A model generated the notes under the pieces. It worked only from the letters and a program-made list of their open reading frames with translations. It searched no databases and was not told the DNA's origin. A program made the position numbers and the translations under genes. Positions 61,261 through 64,000 of a stretch of 64,000 nt of DNA are shown piece after piece (positions within the stretch are counted from its first letter, which is position 1; every line of letters begins with the position of its first letter). Source of the stretch: Vigna angularis (taxonomy: Eukaryota; Streptophyta; Magnoliopsida; Fabales; Fabaceae); NCBI RefSeq assembly GCF_016808095.1, contig NC_068977.1, positions 8,802,479 to 8,866,478 of the forward strand. The letters run 5' to 3'.

Positions 61261-62045
61261 CATTCTAGAAGAAATAGGAAGATAACAGACCCAACTGACT
61301 CACAAGTCAGTTAGTCACACAGTTACATGGGCCAATAAGGAGTTAAATTGCAACTGTAGTAGTATAGATAATGCAGAGGAAGATTTCGGAAATTCATTAT
61401 GCAGAGTTCCGAAACTCGAATTAGCAATCATGGGCACAACCTCCCTCCTCGTGAAGAACGCTATGAAGAAGAATCTACTCCAGTGGAGGTGCTTATTGTT
61501 TGGAATAAGGAACCTATCACTAAGGAGACGAAAACAACAAGGAACCAGCAAGAAATCGCAAAAACAGCAAGGAAAAATGAAAGCCCTAGGGTGACTTCCT
61601 CATGGGTGACTTTGAACCACGTTGGAATGAAGCTTTGAAGGCCAAAACAGAGACAGCAAGGTCTGGCAAGACTAGCGACAGCAATGTGACGAAGTTCCAG
61701 CGAGTGGAAGGCGGGGCGTGAACATCACGCACTTGGCAGAGGCAAACTAAGGTTGAGCGCATGGCAATGCCTGGATGAGAATTAGCTTTCGCCTGGCGGG
61801 GTTGGTTGATGCTCTTAGAGACGCTCCATATGCAGTGGTCACAAGCAAAAACTGTGGTGGCCAGCAAAGAGACCCCTCTCTTAATCTTCTATCTATAATG
61901 AAAAGCTTATTCAAGACTAAGGTATTGTACTAGACACCTAGGTGTAGAACTAGGTATAACTATTTGTATAGCTAATAGATTGTCTAACATAGTACACCTT
62001 ACCTAGGCTTAAGGATGATATATAGATGTAATTATTCTAACACAT
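61261..62045 (-). repeat. Possible LTR, minus orientation
   Basis: Read on the minus strand it starts TGTTAGAATAATTACATC (from 62045) and contains AAGAGAGGGGTCTCTTTGC and, near the other end, CTGACTTGTGAGTCAGTTGG. It is GC-richer than its flanks. The open frames inside on both strands lack a recognisable domain. LTR identity is by appearance only. Confidence 0.3.
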
Positions 62046-63227
62046 TGCACCAACAAGATAAGAAAATCATATGCTATTGTTGCAACAACTAACTAGAGCA
62101 GGATATGATATCCTTATCATATCATATCCTTACAACCAAATGAGCCCAAAAAGGAGAGCAATAGAGAAGCCACAGGGAAAGACACTACAACATTTGTGTT
62201 AGAATCAAGATTCTAACCATGGGGCATTGCAAGAAATGGTAGCTATTTTTTTGGCTGACTGGTGTAATTGGCTTGAATATCATGCTTCAATTGATTGAAC
62301 ATAGATGGAACTTCATTTCAGCAACCACAAATTGCCTTGAGGACAATTTGAAACTTTTGGCTTTGGAGGAGAGTATAGATACCCCCATTTGACGTAGGTT
62401 AACTATATCAAGTGGGTGAACTGATATGGTAAAAAATTTGGCATATTGCCTATGACTAAAGTGGGGAGATTAAGAGGGAAATTATCTTGTCATTTAAGGA
62501 TCAGATTCTTACAGTGCAGAAAACCTAATCTCTCATACATCCAGGGAAATATTTCGTTTTGTGTCTCTTCTAAACCCAACAGGGATTTAGTGTTCATCAA
62601 TAAAAATCCACTCTTTCCCTCGATTCTGATGCATTTCTATCATCACTTTTCCACGTGGAGAAGGATTGGAAAAGGCAGAAAAGTCATAGATGAGGAATTC
62701 TAATAGTTGCTAAAGTCTACAATATTACTGAACAAAATTAGCAAAGCAACATACTTTTTAACGAAAGTCAGTAAGTCAATTATTTGTTGGTTTCTAAGCA
62801 ATTTTTTCAAGGTATACTTAACCAAAATAGTTAGCACATTACGCAAATTTCATTTCAATAATACTGGGTGAAAAAATAACCAAAATAGAATATACATGAA
62901 AATTAAAAATAAAAAATAGATAAAAAAAGAAATACACTATAGAAGAACCATATAAAACACTACAAAGAAAATATTGAATACCAAGTAGAAACTCAATGCT
63001 TCACACAAACATAAATTTCAAAAACATACTTGGCTTTAACATGGATTTCTCATAATACAGATATAAAGTAAAACTCATTACACTAAAACAGTTCTTCAAG
63101 GAAATTTTGAACTAAAAGTGAAATACTACAATATTTTATAATGGAAGTAAATATAAAAATAAGTACGCGGTGAAAACAGAACTTCATTTGGTAATTAAAA
63201 TATTCTGATCTTTGAAGTAATATTTCA
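62046..63227. other. AT-rich DNA, no gene recognised
   Basis: May include the 3' UTR of the putative gene whose last exon is at 63228-63317. Otherwise nothing is identifiable. Confidence 0.4.
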
Positions 63228-63317
63228 TTATAAGGACGCCAATTGCATTTGCATCAGCTCCCTAAACTTCAGAAGAATCACCAGGCGAGTAATAAAAGAT
63301 TGATGCTTAAGTGGAAT
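63228..63317 (-). CDS. Candidate terminal exon of an unidentified gene
   Basis: On the minus strand a good acceptor (T-rich, TTTTTGCAG) at 63318 is followed by a 90-nt frame reading IPLKHQSFITRLVILLKFRE and LMQMQLASL, then TAA at 63228-63230. The sequence is amphipathic and helical in character, unlike the random AT-rich frames around it, and looks like the C-terminal helix of a conserved protein. I do not recognise the family. Upstream exons would lie at higher coordinates, within 63318-64000 or beyond the window. Phase 0 is assumed. It may be spurious. Confidence 0.35.
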   Translation of the reverse strand: MPLKHQSFITRLVILLKFRELMQMQLASL

Positions 63318-64000
63318 CTGCAAAAATGAATAAAAAAGCATGAAAAATAATTTCAAAGTGGGAAAAAAATGAAAGGTCACCCCTACAAATTAATTTTTTT
63401 TCGCAAAATTGATTGAAGTGATAAAAAAGTTAAAGATCAAGATACAAAATGATTTGACAGTTGACCAAAAAGTCTGTAAATGCAAGACAAATTGTGAATT
63501 TCAAGATAATTTTAAATTGTGAATTTCAAGATAATTTTAAATAGTGAATTATAAATTGTATCATACTGAATCTTAAGATTTATAAACACAATGAAAATAG
63601 CTTGAAATACATCATACAGGCGATAATGCTCAATATACTAAATTTTAGGTAGAAAACGATCATTACAAGTCTTACAAAACAAAATCATATGTTATGATGA
63701 GTGTGAGAAACATCTACTGCAAAAAATGAAATGGATTAGCCAAATATAAGCTATACAATGTGTCAGCAACACTGTGGAACTCATTTCAAACGAATGTAAA
63801 TTGAACAATTGAATAATTAAATCAAGTGTATTTAGTTGCGACCCTTTAGTTCCTTCTTTTTCATTTAACAAATTATGTTTATCTAACTTTCCAATTTCAA
63901 ACCTCCATTTGTCGTGCTCAATGAGGTGGTGGAAGTCCATCACAACTAAAAAGAAGTGAGATTTTCTTGCAAAGGTGTGACACATGTACATCAGCTGCCC
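63318..64000. other. Probable intron or intergenic DNA at the window edge
   Basis: A minus-strand frame at 63692-63991 is open but has no recognisable domain. If the exon at 63228-63317 is real, this stretch contains its upstream intron. GTGAATTTCAAGATAATTTT is duplicated in tandem at about 63494-63541. Confidence 0.35.

Noticed and set aside
1..64000. CRISPR array, prokaryotic operon or defence system
   Set aside because: The window is a plant nuclear sequence with introns and plant transposons. Its direct repeats lack regular spacers and no associated genes exist.

Overview
This is a gene-poor, AT-rich, repeat-dense plant nuclear segment. The protein matches, the retroelement style and the TRIM repeats point to a legume, probably a Phaseoleae species such as Vigna or Phaseolus. 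That placement rests on recognised sequence style, not on a search. Genes have plant-type introns and no bacterial operon structure is present.

Three genes can be read with confidence. (1) 15359-16570, minus: a single-exon PHYTOCHROME KINASE SUBSTRATE (PKS) family gene. (2) 37305-38086, plus: a three-exon heavy-metal-associated isoprenylated plant protein (HIPP) with an HMA CxxC motif and a C-terminal CAIM prenylation box. (3) 45559-53059, minus: a complete ten-exon bystin/ENP1 gene for 40S ribosome biogenesis, 435 residues after splicing, with a telo-box just upstream. A possible terminal exon of a fourth, unnamed gene lies at 63228-63317, minus.

Most of the rest is mobile DNA. 1293-4130 is the 3' end of a Ty1/copia element (LTR plus RNase H remnant) in minus orientation. 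5250-11100 holds several tandem and minisatellite-like repeats. 12265-14788 is a candidate gypsy-type LTR containing an 856-bp tandem duplication. 16814-18235 is a young Mutator-like element with ~580-bp near-identical inverted arms, a 9-bp target duplication and ten CACGTG boxes, 244 bp upstream of the PKS start codon. 19310-19995 is a copia RT/RNase H remnant. 23458-26373 is a copia element that keeps gag and the 3' LTR but has lost nearly all of pol. 26374-26935 is a LINE ORF1-like remnant. TRIM elements (miniature LTR retrotransposons) of two families occur at about 640-920, 33242-33751, 40505-41028 and 48871-49217. A second element with the same Mutator-like termini (46524-48036) sits inside bystin intron 7 and carries captured gene pieces, one from a BAM/CLAVATA1-type receptor kinase. 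56700-57122 is a fragment of MULE transposase.

The most interesting signals are the G-box-loaded palindrome beside a light-signalling gene, the gene-capturing MULE inside a housekeeping intron, and a recurring snRNA-type USE plus TATA pair at a constant 24-bp spacing in LTRs of two TRIM families. I saw no tRNA, rRNA, CRISPR array or prokaryotic system.
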